From: Proteobacteria bacterium HN_bin10
GTDB taxonomy: Bacteria > Pseudomonadota > Alphaproteobacteria > Caulobacterales > Aquidulcibacteraceae
Assembly: GCA_002083515.1 (NCBI GenBank)
Contig: LWDN01000084.1
Span: 1-43,499, forward strand
Reading direction: 5' to 3'
DNA length: 43,499 nucleotides
The position numbers were made by a program, and so were the translations under genes. Under the pieces are notes generated by a model, which made no database searches, was not told where the DNA came from, and worked only from the letters and a program-made list of their open reading frames with translations. Position 1 is the first letter of the stretch. Each line of letters opens with the position of its first letter. Of the stretch, positions 30,063 through 39,853 are shown piece after piece.

Positions 30063-30107
30063 GACAGCGAGGCAATCCGCTAAGCATAGCCGCCATGGAG
30101 GCGGATC

Positions 30108-30413
30108 ATGTTGACATGTTGTATTCGTTACGAAATCGATCCTTTCAAGAAGGCGGAATTCCAGCGCTACGCACGCGTGTGGGGCGAAGCCATTCCCCGC
30201 TGCGGCGCCGATCTCATCGGCTATTTCGCGCCGCACGAGGGTTCGGCCACCTTGGCCTATGGGCTGTACGACATCGAGAGCCTTGCAGCCTATGAAGCAT
30301 ATCGGGCGCGATTGGCCGCCGATCCGGCCGGTCGCGATAATTATGAGTTCGCCCGGCGGGAGCGCTTCATAATGCGTGAAGACCGCACCTTCCTGAAGCT
30401 CTGTTCGCGATGA
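30108..30413 (+). CDS. NIPSNAP-family protein
   Basis: A 101-residue ferredoxin-like alpha/beta-barrel protein of the NIPSNAP family: MLTCCIRYEIDPFKKAEFQR, then CGADLIGYFAPHEGSATLAY, SLAAYEAYRARLAADP and a final RRERFIMREDRTFLKL. The family relates to dimeric antibiotic-biosynthesis monooxygenases; catalysis is unproven. The next gene, an ABM-like protein, starts inside its stop region (ATGATC at 30410), so the two are translationally coupled. The ArsR repressor and palindromic operator lie upstream. Confidence 0.85.
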   Translation: MLTCCIRYEIDPFKKAEFQRYARVWGEAIPRCGADLIGYFAPHEGSATLAYGLYDIESLAAYEAYRARLAADPAGRDNYEFARRERFIMREDRTFLKLCSR

Positions 30414-30853
30414 TCGCGGTCATATTCGAAGTCGAACCCGCCGACCGCGCCGCCTACTTCCGCATCGCTACGGAGTTGCGCCCGCTGCTCGACGAGATCG
30501 ACGGCTTCATCTCCATCGAACGGTTTCAGAGCTTGAGCGACGACACCCGCGTGCTTTCGCTCTCCTTCTGGCGCGACGAGGAAGCCATCACGCAATGGCG
30601 CAATCTTGAGGCGCACCGCGCGGCGCAGAGTGCGGGTAGGGCAAGTGTCTTCCACGACTATCGCTTGCGTGTGGCGCGCGTAGTGCGTGACTACGGCATG
30701 AACGAACGAGAAGAAGCGCCAACGGATTCGCGCGACTCCAATCCCCAATTTCGTCATTCCGGGGCAATGCAAAGCATTGAACCCGGACCCCAGGGGCAAA
30801 CGCTCAGCTCGTGGCCTCTGGGTTCCGGATCGCGCTCCGCGCGTCCGGAATGA
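30410..30853 (+). CDS. Antibiotic biosynthesis monooxygenase (ABM)-like protein with repeat-encoded tail
   Basis: The first 100 or so residues have the ABM fold: MIAVIFEVEPADRAAYFRIA, DEIDGFISIERFQSL, VLSLSFWRDEEAITQWRNLE, HRAAQSAGR and VFHDYRLRVARVVRDYGM. Such proteins are cofactor-free monooxygenases or stress proteins; the substrate is unknown. From about residue 115 the frame enters a palindromic repeat (30752-30855), which encodes the last 33 residues (RHSGAMQSIEPGPQGQ...) and the stop. This tail is not part of the family, so the native end was probably lost to insertion. The gene is coupled to the NIPSNAP gene. Confidence 0.85.
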   Translation: MIAVIFEVEPADRAAYFRIATELRPLLDEIDGFISIERFQSLSDDTRVLSLSFWRDEEAITQWRNLEAHRAAQSAGRASVFHDYRLRVARVVRDYGMNEREEAPTDSRDSNPQFRHSGAMQSIEPGPQGQTLSSWPLGSGSRSARPE

Positions 30854-30855
30854 CG
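30752..30855. repeat. Palindromic repeat with CGTCATTCCGG termini
   Basis: The 104-base element is bounded by CGTCATTCCGG (30752-30762) and its exact reverse complement CCGGAATGACG (30845-30855). An inner GAACCCGGACCCCAGGGGC and CCTCTGGGTTCCGGATCGC form further pairing. The type is widespread in alphaproteobacterial genomes. It supplies the ABM gene's 3' end and lies between it and the convergent alkA-like gene, where it may act as a terminator. Confidence 0.88.
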
Positions 30856-30858
30856 AAC

Positions 30859-31482
30859 TCAAATCTTGCTCTGCTCCGGCGTTTGCGTGTCGAGCAGGCG
30901 CCACAGATGCCACGCTGCGGCGCTGCGCCAGGGCGCCCAGCGCGCGCCGTAGGCGCCGAGTTCCTTTGGCGTAAACTCGCGGCGGTAGAGTTTCTCCGCG
31001 CCCTTGCGCACGCCGAGGTCATCGATGGGCAATACGTCGGAGCGGCCGAGCGTGAACATGAGATACATCTCGACCGTCCAGCGGCCGACGCCGCGCGCCT
31101 GCGTCAGCCGCTCGATAATCTCTTCGTTATCCATGCGCGCGAGGCGCCGTGCTTCGGGTATGATTCCGTCTATGCGCTTCTGCGATACATCCTTGAGAGC
31201 GGCGATCTTCTGGCGCGACAGCCCGGCGCCGCGCAGGAGTTCCGGCGGGGCCGCGAGCAAATCATCCGGATCGGGATGATCCTTGCCGGGAAAGAGCGCG
31301 AGCATGCGGCCATGGATCGTCCCCGCCGCCTTGCCGGAGAGCTGCTGATAGACCACCGAGCGCACCAGCGCGCGGTAGGGGTCTTTCTTCTTTTCGAACT
31401 TGGTTGGATACGGCTCGTGCTTGCCGACCACGCGCGCAAACCGCTTGCACACCGCGCTCAGATGCTGCTCAGCGGGGTTCAC
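30859..31482 (-). CDS. DNA-3-methyladenine glycosylase II (AlkA/MAG-type HhH-GPD)
   Basis: Alkylation-damage base-excision glycosylase of the HhH-GPD superfamily, 207 residues. The core reads DPYRALVRSVVYQQLSGKAA, later LSRQKIAALKDVS, then the hairpin LTQARGVGRWTVEMYLMFTL and the catalytic Asp in VLPIDDLGVRKG. The length fits yeast MAG1-like short forms rather than E. coli AlkA, which has an extra N-terminal domain. The start is GTG 31482, overlapping the stop of a 43-residue gene (GTGA), so it is the last gene of a chain starting at ubiA. Confidence 0.9.
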   Translation of the reverse strand: MNPAEQHLSAVCKRFARVVGKHEPYPTKFEKKKDPYRALVRSVVYQQLSGKAAGTIHGRMLALFPGKDHPDPDDLLAAPPELLRGAGLSRQKIAALKDVSQKRIDGIIPEARRLARMDNEEIIERLTQARGVGRWTVEMYLMFTLGRSDVLPIDDLGVRKGAEKLYRREFTPKELGAYGARWAPWRSAAAWHLWRLLDTQTPEQSKI

Positions 31483-31610
31483 TCTGCGTGTGTGCGCTCA
31501 GCCTCGCGCCGCGCGAACCAAAGTTCGAGCGAGCGGGCGGCGGCGGCGAGCGGGGCGATGGCGAGCCCGGCAAACCCAAAGATCAATACGGCGACGAGGG
31601 ACTCACTCAC
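31479..31610 (-). CDS. Small membrane peptide, 43 residues
   Basis: GTG 31610 to TGA 31479 encodes VSESLVAVLIFGFAGLAIAP, a further hydrophobic stretch (LAAAARSLEL) and a charged end (WFARREAERTHAE), giving one membrane helix with the tail in the cytoplasm. It starts three bases after the upstream gene's stop, and its own stop overlaps the glycosylase start (GTGA). That seamless packing is the main argument that it is real. The function is unknown. Confidence 0.6.
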   Translation of the reverse strand: MSESLVAVLIFGFAGLAIAPLAAAARSLELWFARREAERTHAE

Positions 31611-31613
31611 GGT

Positions 31614-31865
31614 TCAATCCTTGGCCTTGATATAGCCCAGCACTTCGAACGCGGCCAGTAGGCATGCGCCCCAGAAAAGCAGCCCCAACAAGGCGTCGGC
31701 GGCGCTTGTTCGCCGGGCGGTATCGAAAAGCGGGCCGACGACACCGGCTATCGCGGCAGCGACGCCGGCGGCGTTGATCGCTCCGGCAATGAGCTTGACC
31801 CTCTCGTTGTGTGCGTCGCGATTGGGGCCGATATCGGCAAGATGCTTCGATATCCAACGTCTCAT
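31614..31865 (-). CDS. Small membrane protein, unknown
   Basis: An 83-residue protein from ATG 31865, preceded by GGGGGG that overlaps the end of ubiA. It has a basic, soluble start (MRRWISKHLADIGPNRDAHN), then two hydrophobic helices (IAGAINAAGVAAAIAGVVGP and ALLGLLFWGACLLAAFEVLG). I recognise no family. Its start is one base from the ubiA stop (TGAAATG), so translation is coupled. It lies between ubiA and the 43-residue peptide. Confidence 0.7.
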   Translation of the reverse strand: MRRWISKHLADIGPNRDAHNERVKLIAGAINAAGVAAAIAGVVGPLFDTARRTSAADALLGLLFWGACLLAAFEVLGYIKAKD

Positions 31866-31866
31866 T

Positions 31867-32823
31867 TCACCCCCCAAGCGCTGGCCGCAGCGTGCGCCAG
31901 GCCGGGTCGAGCGTGAACGCCAGCAGCACAGTCAAGCCAATGACGGCGTTGAGCTTGAACGCGTTGAGCGCGGTTTCAGAGCGCCTGTCATCGACGCCGG
32001 CGAGCATCGGCCAGATCATCAGCGCGCCGATCAAACTCAGAGGCGCGGCGACCCACAAGCCAGCGCCAGACATGGCGCCTGCCGTGGCCCAGAGCGCGAG
32101 CGCCGCAACGTAGAACACGCTGGTCCACGCGCGCCATTTGTCGGCGAATAGCCGCGCGGTCGAGCGCACGCCGACCAGCGCATCGTCTTCGCGGTCCTGC
32201 AGCGCGTAGATGGTGTCGTAGCCGACGGTCCACAGGATGCAGCCGGCATAAAGGGCGAATATCTCCTGCGGCACGACGCCTGTTTCGTACGTGCTGGCGG
32301 CGCCGCCGACCAGCGCGCCCCAAGAGAAAACGACGCCCAACCAGGCTTGCGGCCACCAGGTGATGCGCTTCATCAACGGATAGACCGCCACCAGCGGCAC
32401 CGCCAAGAGCGACACGATCTGCGCCAGCTGCGGCAGCATCAGAAGCGCAATCAAGCCAGCGCCGCATTGCGCCAACAGCCATATCCATGCCGCCTTCACC
32501 GACACCGAGCCGGAGGGCAGCGGCCGCAGCCGCGTGCGCGCGACCTTCGCGTCGATGTCGCGATCGAGGATGTCATTGTAGGTGCAGCCGGCGCCGCGCA
32601 TGGCGATGGCGCCCAGTACGAAGGCGAGCGCGTAGCGCGCGTCCTCCCAGTAGAAACCGAAGCCGGTCCGCGCCACAGCCATACCCATCAGGCAGGGCAG
32701 CAGCAGCAATTGCCAGCCGATCGGGCGGTCTAGGCGCGACAATTGCGCGAACGGCTTCCACGCACTCGGCAGCCGGTCGGTCCAATGTTGCTTCAGCGCA
32801 TCGGCGGGTTTCAATTCGTTCAC
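31867..32823 (-). CDS. ubiA: 4-hydroxybenzoate polyprenyltransferase UbiA
   Basis: Inner-membrane prenyltransferase that joins a polyprenyl chain to 4-hydroxybenzoate in ubiquinone synthesis. The 318-residue product has eight to nine helices and both magnesium-binding motifs: NDILDRDIDAKVARTRLRPL (about 103-122) and YALQDREDDALVGVRSTA. The start SRLDRPIGWQLLLLPCLMGM is also typical. The start codon is GTG 32823. It heads a tightly packed set of genes ending in the alkA-like glycosylase; the later genes have no evident link to quinones. Confidence 0.95.
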   Translation of the reverse strand: MNELKPADALKQHWTDRLPSAWKPFAQLSRLDRPIGWQLLLLPCLMGMAVARTGFGFYWEDARYALAFVLGAIAMRGAGCTYNDILDRDIDAKVARTRLRPLPSGSVSVKAAWIWLLAQCGAGLIALLMLPQLAQIVSLLAVPLVAVYPLMKRITWWPQAWLGVVFSWGALVGGAASTYETGVVPQEIFALYAGCILWTVGYDTIYALQDREDDALVGVRSTARLFADKWRAWTSVFYVAALALWATAGAMSGAGLWVAAPLSLIGALMIWPMLAGVDDRRSETALNAFKLNAVIGLTVLLAFTLDPAWRTLRPALGG

Positions 32824-33125
32824 AAGCGCGTAATGCGCGTGCGTTTTTCTTTACGCAAGCCAGAGCAAACGCTATGTCCGCCCTTCCAGGAAAGACGCAT
32901 GAACGCCCGCCTCAAATAAATACGGCGCCGCGAATGGCCGCCGCCGAGCCTCGAGGGAGCGTTAGCCGCCTCGGCTCCAATCCTGAACCCGGATAGGGTT
33001 TCCAGGAAGCCAGTTCGCCGAGCCGTGTTGCGGGTGATTTCGCGCTTCCGCGCTTCGCTTCCAGCACATTGTTCCCATTTCCACTTCATCGCGGCCGCAC
33101 GCCTGCGAGCATTTTCGGTATTCAA
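32824..33125. other. Divergent ubiA / ABC transporter intergenic region
   Basis: About 300 bases between the ubiA and ABC exporter starts. Frames here are short, lack family features, and base composition drops toward AT in places (AAATAAATACGGCGCC, TTTTTCTTTACG), as expected for promoters. I see no RNA gene, repeat pair or clear operator. Confidence 0.5.
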
Positions 33126-34933
<1,808 letters not shown>

Positions 34934-34937
<4 letters not shown>

Positions 34938-35902
34938 TTGTCGTTGGCGGCGCGCCGGTCGAGATAGTCGAATAGGGCCGCCCACGTCGCCATCGGCGTG
35001 GGCGCGCCCGGTTCGGGAATGTAGATCCAGACGAAGAAGGTCTCGCCGGGATCGCCGCCTTCCGCGAGCGAACTCGAACCGGTGCGGGCCATGATCTCGC
35101 GCAGCGTCAGCGACGTATCGGGGAGCGCGGCGAAGAACACCATGTCGTTGCCGGGGCGCCCGACGGTGCCGGCGTAGAACTGCGCCGGAAACCGCGCGAA
35201 GCGGATGAATGTCGCGCGCTCGCCCAGCGTGCGCCGCGCGGCGGTCCATTCCTCGGTGTGATCTCCCGGCGCGACCGCCGAAAGGAACTCCGACGCGGGG
35301 CGATCGAGCCAGGTTGCGAGTTGTTCGGGCGCCAACCGCCAGGTCCAAACGTTCGCGGTTTCAGTCGGGCAGACGCTCGTGTCGATCGCATCGGCGCAGA
35401 AGTTCTGAACGAAGAATTCCTCTTGCTCGGCGTTCTCGTAGCTGCGCGTGGCGCCTTCGCGCGAGACCGAGTAGCCAGTGCCGATGAATTCCTCGGCCTC
35501 GATGCCGAACTCGTCCCACAGCAAGTCGCGCGCGCGCGGCGTCTCGAGCAGCGCCTCGCCGGCGCGCAGGTCGGCGAAGAAGCGGTCGGTAACGCTGGCG
35601 TCCGCCGCGGTCGCGGGTGGCGGATTTCGCTCGAGCGCCTCCGCGAGGCACGCGGCGCCGTCGCCGCCTTCGGCGCACCCGGCAAGGCTGCGATCGATGG
35701 CGCTTTGCCAATGGCGCCAGGCGCGATCCTCGTCATCGATGGCGTTGCTGGCGAACACGTAGCCAAGCGCCAAACCGACGGCGAGGCCGATGACGCCCAC
35801 AAGCGCGAGGCGCCGCCGTCCGCCATCCCATGTCGAAGCAACCATGGCGAGCACGAGTAGCGAAATGATCAGCAGCCCGACAAGCGGAACGGTGTCCGGC
35901 AT
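34934..35902 (-). CDS. Two-helix membrane protein, paralogue A of TIR locus 2
   Basis: A 322-residue protein of a family I do not know. Two N-terminal helices (VPLVGLLIISLLVLAMVAST and LALVGVIGLAVGLALGYVFA) are followed by a 270-residue soluble part. It shares clear motifs with the next gene: FGIEAEEFIGTGYSVSRE, CADAIDTSVCPTETANVWTW, RFARFPAQFYAGTVGRPGND and FFVWIYIPEPG ending with ATWAALFDYL. Two conserved cysteines could form a disulfide if the domain is periplasmic. It lies 39 bases downstream of paralogue B, on the same strand, so they form an operon divergent from the TIR operon. Confidence 0.8.
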
Positions 35903-35941
35903 CTGCGCCTCAGCTGTGAGTTATTGGAGAGGAGCCGGCGC

Positions 35942-37231
35942 TCATGGTGCTGCGGTGGCAGGAGTGGCCTCCGGCGCGGCCTGCGGGACGGGAGGCGGCG
36001 ACCATCTGCGCGCCTCGGCGGCTTCGCGCACACGCGCGTCTATGTGCCGATCATTGTGAAGGAACGGATAGAGGTTGCTCCATGTTGCAAGCGTGTAGTC
36101 TTGCGCCGAGCCTGGCTCGTAGATCCATATGAACGCGCGATTGTCGGGACCTTCAAATCGAGATTCATCAACGTCGCGGGCGCCAGAGAGACGGAACGCC
36201 TCGCGGATGGGCAAATCGATGGCGTCGGCAACACTGGACATGAAAACATAGCGCGCCTCCGGCCGGCCGAGCGTGCCCATGTAGCGATTCTCGGAGAACA
36301 TCCCGAAACGCACCAGGAGCTGGGTGGGCCGCTCAAGTCCGCCAGGCCTGTTGATGCGTTCGAGCAAACGCTGATAGGCCTCGGTGTCGGCGCCCTCTCT
36401 CGGAGATACGCGGCGTGCTGGGTCAGTTAGCAATTGGCGGAGACTCAAGTCTTCGATCGCATTGAGACTGTCGAAACGCCAACCCCAGGCGTTGTCGACT
36501 CGCGTGGGGCACACCGCCGGATTGACACGTTGCTCGGCGCAGACGTTGGGAATCCAGTACTCTCGCAAGATCGCTTCGCCATAGCGGTTGCCGCTGTTGC
36601 CCTCATCCCGCGGCAGCGATCGACCGACGCCGAGGAAGCGCTCGCTGTCGATGCCGAACATTCGATAGAGCGTGTTTGCGATGGTTGTATCGTCTTCTTC
36701 GTCGCCAGTGAGCAGCAATGTGCCGAGCGCGACGTCCTGATGAAGCCAGCCCGATTGTGAGCGCTGAATTGTGCCAGCGGGCGCGTTGCGGACCGCAAGC
36801 GCCAGGCAGTCGAGTTGCAGAAGCCAGTTTATGGTGCGCTCCTCGTCACCGGGGCGCACGTGCACGAGCCGCTGTTCGACAATGCTGAGCTTGGTCTCCG
36901 CGTCCAGAGTCATGACGCGCGTACGGCAGCGATTATAGTCTGAGGTGATTTCGCGATGGGCGCGGCTCGCATCGCTCAAGGGCTCATACTCGAGCTGCAT
37001 CGAGCGATAGGCGAAGAACACCGATCCGAACGCGGCGGCGAGAATGACGCCGGTCTTGATGTTGTCGCTGAGGCTGCGCTTCTCGGTGCGCCCGATATCG
37101 ATGAAGACCTCAAGCAGAAAGAAGAAGAGCGCGGAGAACGCCCCGATGTATGGCCCCTGGCGCCAAACCAAGTCCGCGATCTGTCCGACCGTGCCGCCAA
37201 TTTCCATGATCGCCCCCAGCCATGCATTCAT
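35942..37231 (-). CDS. Two-helix membrane protein, paralogue B of TIR locus 2
   Basis: A 429-residue relative of the downstream gene. ATG 37231 (MNAWLGAIMEIGG) is chosen; the upstream extension is less likely. It has helices at about 29-47 (GPYIGAFSALFFFLLEVFID) and 57-75 (IKTGVILAAAFGSVFFAYRS), then an extra helical region. The shared domain follows: FGIDSERFLGVGRSLPRDEG, CAEQRVNPAVCPTRVDNAWG, RFGMFSENRYMGTLGRPEAR, FIWIYEPGSAQDYTLATWSN. A Pro/Ala-rich tail ends the protein. It is less GC-rich than its neighbours. Its start faces the TIR operon across 128 bases, so both may share control. Confidence 0.78.
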   Translation of the reverse strand: MNAWLGAIMEIGGTVGQIADLVWRQGPYIGAFSALFFFLLEVFIDIGRTEKRSLSDNIKTGVILAAAFGSVFFAYRSMQLEYEPLSDASRAHREITSDYNRCRTRVMTLDAETKLSIVEQRLVHVRPGDEERTINWLLQLDCLALAVRNAPAGTIQRSQSGWLHQDVALGTLLLTGDEEDDTTIANTLYRMFGIDSERFLGVGRSLPRDEGNSGNRYGEAILREYWIPNVCAEQRVNPAVCPTRVDNAWGWRFDSLNAIEDLSLRQLLTDPARRVSPREGADTEAYQRLLERINRPGGLERPTQLLVRFGMFSENRYMGTLGRPEARYVFMSSVADAIDLPIREAFRLSGARDVDESRFEGPDNRAFIWIYEPGSAQDYTLATWSNLYPFLHNDRHIDARVREAAEARRWSPPPVPQAAPEATPATAAP

Positions 37232-37359
37232 AGCATAGCGAACGAACACGCCCAGAGGCCCCTCGAATTTGCCGACAACGCGGATTCGCACGTAAGGGGA
37301 GCGGAAGGCCGCCTTTTCTTTGCCATGGGATGGGCTAGGGTCGGGGCGGTGGAGGCGTC

Positions 37360-37980
37360 ATGACTCGGCTGTCCAGACGTGCGGCGGTGGCGGGGCTGTC
37401 GTTCGGTGCGCTCGGCGGGGCCGCCGCCGCGCAGACGCCCACCGGCGATGCGCTCGACGATTTTGGCCGCTATCTCGACGCCGCCGCCGGGCTGCTGGCC
37501 GAGTTCACGCTGGGGCTGCGCAGCGCCAATGCGCGCGAGCTGCGTCGCAACGCAGAGACGCGCGCGGCGCTGGTGTCGCTGAGCGACGCGCTGCTGGCGT
37601 TCCATTCTTCCAATGCGCTCTTGGTCGACGATCTCGACGATTACGTACGCCGGGTGAGCGAAGGCGGCGATCCGCCGACCTTGTGGCGCGACGTGCTCGA
37701 CCAGGTGGGGCGGACGACGGGCGTGATGCAACAAGTGCTCGTCGTCGTCGATCAGACGCCGCAACTGGACGTCGCCTTGACGCCGGAAGCGCGCACGCAA
37801 CTCGAAGACGCGGTGGCGGAGAAGGGGTCGCTGCTCGACCGTTTGGGCTGGATGCGCGAGCCGCATACGGCTGAGGACCTGGCGCGGGTGCAGGCCGTTT
37901 CGGCGCGCTACCGCGGCGTGATGGAGCGGCTGCGCGAGACGCGCATCGTCATCAACCGCATCCTGCGGCGCAGATCGTGA
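37360..37980 (+). CDS. Exported helical protein, paralogue 1 of TIR locus 2
   Basis: A 206-residue protein starting MTRLSRRAAVAGLSFGALGG with a twin-arginine-like signal peptide and AAAQ cleavage site; GGAGG lies 6 bases before the ATG. The mature part is all-helical: ALDDFGRYLDAAAGLLAEFT, LVDDLDDYVRRVSEGGDPPT, LWRDVLDQVGRTTGVMQQVL, then YRGVMERLRETRIVINRILR. The next gene repeats this plan (DFGRYLDAAASLFGQFALGI, LWAGIKVQVRDTAGFVSRVT, YRTLIQTLREVRIEIEEIL), so they are tandem paralogues. No known domain is recognised. It is the first gene of a three-gene operon with a TIR protein. Confidence 0.82.
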   Translation: MTRLSRRAAVAGLSFGALGGAAAAQTPTGDALDDFGRYLDAAAGLLAEFTLGLRSANARELRRNAETRAALVSLSDALLAFHSSNALLVDDLDDYVRRVSEGGDPPTLWRDVLDQVGRTTGVMQQVLVVVDQTPQLDVALTPEARTQLEDAVAEKGSLLDRLGWMREPHTAEDLARVQAVSARYRGVMERLRETRIVINRILRRRS

Positions 37981-37991
37981 GGAGGGCGCCC

Positions 37992-38615
37992 ATGCCGGTT
38001 CGACAGGTAAATCGCCGCATCGTCGTGCTTGCTCTGACCACTGCTTGCATCGCGCCTGCCGCCTCAGCTCAAACGGCGACCGAGCAGGCGCTGCAAGATT
38101 TCGGCCGCTATCTCGATGCGGCGGCGTCGCTGTTCGGCCAGTTCGCGCTGGGCATCCGCGAGGCGCGCGCCAGCGGCAGGCTGAACGCTGCCGTGCGCGA
38201 GGACTTGCGCGACGTGAACGCCATGTTCCGCATGCTCTATGCGCGCCAGAGCGTGCTGGTCGGCGATCTGGAGGACTACGCGCGTGCCGCACGCGAGGGC
38301 GAGAACGTAGCGCCTCTGTGGGCCGGCATCAAAGTTCAGGTGCGCGACACCGCCGGTTTCGTCAGTCGCGTGACTGAAATTGTTGAAAACAGCGACGCCA
38401 TCGTGCTGGCGCTCGACGCCGAGACGACTGACGTTCTGCAGGAAACGCTCTATGCTCGCCGTTCTTTGCTGGCCCGTTTCTACAGCTTGCCCCCTCCTCG
38501 TTCGCCCGCGGAGCTGACTCAGCTCGAGGGTCTGAATGCGCGCTATCGCACTCTGATCCAGACGCTGCGCGAGGTCCGCATCGAGATCGAGGAAATCCTG
38601 GAGAGCGGCGAATGA
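37992..38615 (+). CDS. Exported helical protein, paralogue 2 of TIR locus 2
   Basis: A 207-residue exported protein from ATG 37992, with GAGGAGGG (overlapping the previous stop) as ribosome binding site; the in-frame GTG at 37977 is less likely. A Sec signal peptide (RRIVVLALTTACIAPAASAQ) is followed by the same helical domain as the preceding gene. The pair could form a heterodimer in the periplasm (inference from tandem duplication). The stop overlaps the start of the TIR gene (ATGA at 38612-38615), so the exported proteins and the TIR protein are made together. Confidence 0.82.
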   Translation: MPVRQVNRRIVVLALTTACIAPAASAQTATEQALQDFGRYLDAAASLFGQFALGIREARASGRLNAAVREDLRDVNAMFRMLYARQSVLVGDLEDYARAAREGENVAPLWAGIKVQVRDTAGFVSRVTEIVENSDAIVLALDAETTDVLQETLYARRSLLARFYSLPPPRSPAELTQLEGLNARYRTLIQTLREVRIEIEEILESGE

Positions 38616-39463
38616 AGAAGGTCTTCGTCAGCTATGCGCACGAAGACCGGCCGTTCGTGGCGCAGCTCGCGCCGGCGTTGGCGCAGTCCGGCTACGAGGT
38701 GTGGTGGGATCGCGAACTCGAAGGCGGAGACGCATTCCGCGCCAAAATCGAAGAGAGCCTGAACGCAGCCGACGCCGTCGTCGTGGTCTGGTCCGGGCGC
38801 TCGCGCGCCAGCCGCTGGGTGCTCGACGAGGCGGAGAAGGGGCTTCAGCGCAATGTGCTGGTCCCGGTGCGCGTCGACAAGTCGGCGCTGCCGCTTGGCT
38901 TTGGCGGTTTGCACACGCTCGATTTCAGCGCCTGGAATGGCGCAGCGGACGCCCGCGTGTTCACGGAACTGGCTGATCGCATCGCCAAGGTCTCCGCCGC
39001 GGCGCCTGACGTGCAGCGCCGGCGTGCGTTCTTTTCCTTAGCCTGGGGTTTGTTGCTCGGCGTTGCGGTGGGCCTCGCCTTCGCCGCCGCCGGCGTCGCG
39101 CTCGATCTTGGCTTTGGCGGTGTCACAGCGGAGACGATGACAACATCGGCGCTGCTTGGCGTTGGCTCCGCTCTGCCGGTGGCGCTGTGGGCGGCCGTGC
39201 GCGCGCGGCGCTTTGCGCAGTCCAACCCCATCGCCGTGCTCACGCGTATGCTGCGCACCTATTCCATCGCCGCGCTGTTCGCGCTGCTGCTGGTGGTCGT
39301 TGTTTCGGCGCTCAGCGCTGAGACCATTCAGGCGAAGATGGCCAGCGAGCGCTTCGGTGAGATCGCCGGCGTTGTGCTCGTGGGCACGCTGATCTTCGGG
39401 GCCGCGATCGCGATCATCAACGGCCTCATGTACGCGCTCGCCCGCGCGCAACGAGCGGCATAA
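38612..39463 (+). CDS. TIR-domain membrane protein (TIR locus 2)
   Basis: A 283-residue protein with an N-terminal cytoplasmic TIR domain (1-130): KKVFVSYAHEDRPFVAQLAP, GYEVWWDRELEGGDAFRAKI, DAVVVVWSGRSRASRWVLDE, VLVPVRVDKSALPLGFGGLH. Glu73 in RWVLDE matches the catalytic glutamate of NAD+-cleaving TIRs, with the preceding Trp69 also kept. Four membrane helices fill the rest (about 139-165, 175-195, 212-235, 250-275), with no further soluble domain. So TIR activity could be gated by the membrane part or by the exported partners encoded directly upstream with overlapping start and stop codons. The enzymatic role is inferred. Confidence 0.88.
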   Translation: MKKVFVSYAHEDRPFVAQLAPALAQSGYEVWWDRELEGGDAFRAKIEESLNAADAVVVVWSGRSRASRWVLDEAEKGLQRNVLVPVRVDKSALPLGFGGLHTLDFSAWNGAADARVFTELADRIAKVSAAAPDVQRRRAFFSLAWGLLLGVAVGLAFAAAGVALDLGFGGVTAETMTTSALLGVGSALPVALWAAVRARRFAQSNPIAVLTRMLRTYSIAALFALLLVVVVSALSAETIQAKMASERFGEIAGVVLVGTLIFGAAIAIINGLMYALARAQRAA

Positions 39464-39466
39464 TCG

Positions 39467-39853
39467 TCAAGCCTCAAGGCGTTGAGCGCCATCCTGTCGG
39501 CCTAAGTCTCGGTCGAACGTCATGAGTGGCCCGTGGCCAGCGCGCCGCGCCTGTTCGAGTATGACACAGTCTGAAAACTCAATCCGAGGACTGCCACTGT
39601 ACAGAGTGAGTGCGGATTCGACCACCTCCGCATCTTGCAAGAGCAAGGCGTCATGCTTGAGCAGAACGCCGATGGTGTCGGCGAGTCTGTCGCGGCTTAG
39701 ACCGAAACTGCTCTTTAGCACCCAGACCGTTTCAACCAGCGTCACAAGAGACACCCACGCCCCTGTGTTGATCGCCTGAAGTGCGGCTTTGTGCTGGCGC
39801 GGGTGGTCGCGCGTTATCAGGCGCACCAGTATGTTGGTGTCAATCGCGCGCAT
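39467..39853 (-). CDS. VapC-like PIN-domain toxin
   Basis: A 128-residue PIN-fold ribonuclease toxin. The acidic residues of the metal site are visible: Asp4 (MRAIDTNILVRLITRD), a Glu in WVSLVTLVETVWVLKS, Asp in RIEFSDCVILEQARRAG and Asp in LMTFDRDLGRQ. It should cleave RNA when released from its antitoxin. Its start overlaps the end of the AbrB-like gene by 14 bases, the classic coupling of toxin-antitoxin pairs. It is convergent with and only 3 bases from the TIR gene. Confidence 0.9.
   Translation of the reverse strand: MRAIDTNILVRLITRDHPRQHKAALQAINTGAWVSLVTLVETVWVLKSSFGLSRDRLADTIGVLLKHDALLLQDAEVVESALTLYSGSPRIEFSDCVILEQARRAGHGPLMTFDRDLGRQDGAQRLEA

Noticed and set aside
36100..37231. Lower-GC stretch as an integrated prophage or mobile island
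   Set aside because: No integrase, phage gene or attachment repeat is visible; the shift covers essentially one gene.
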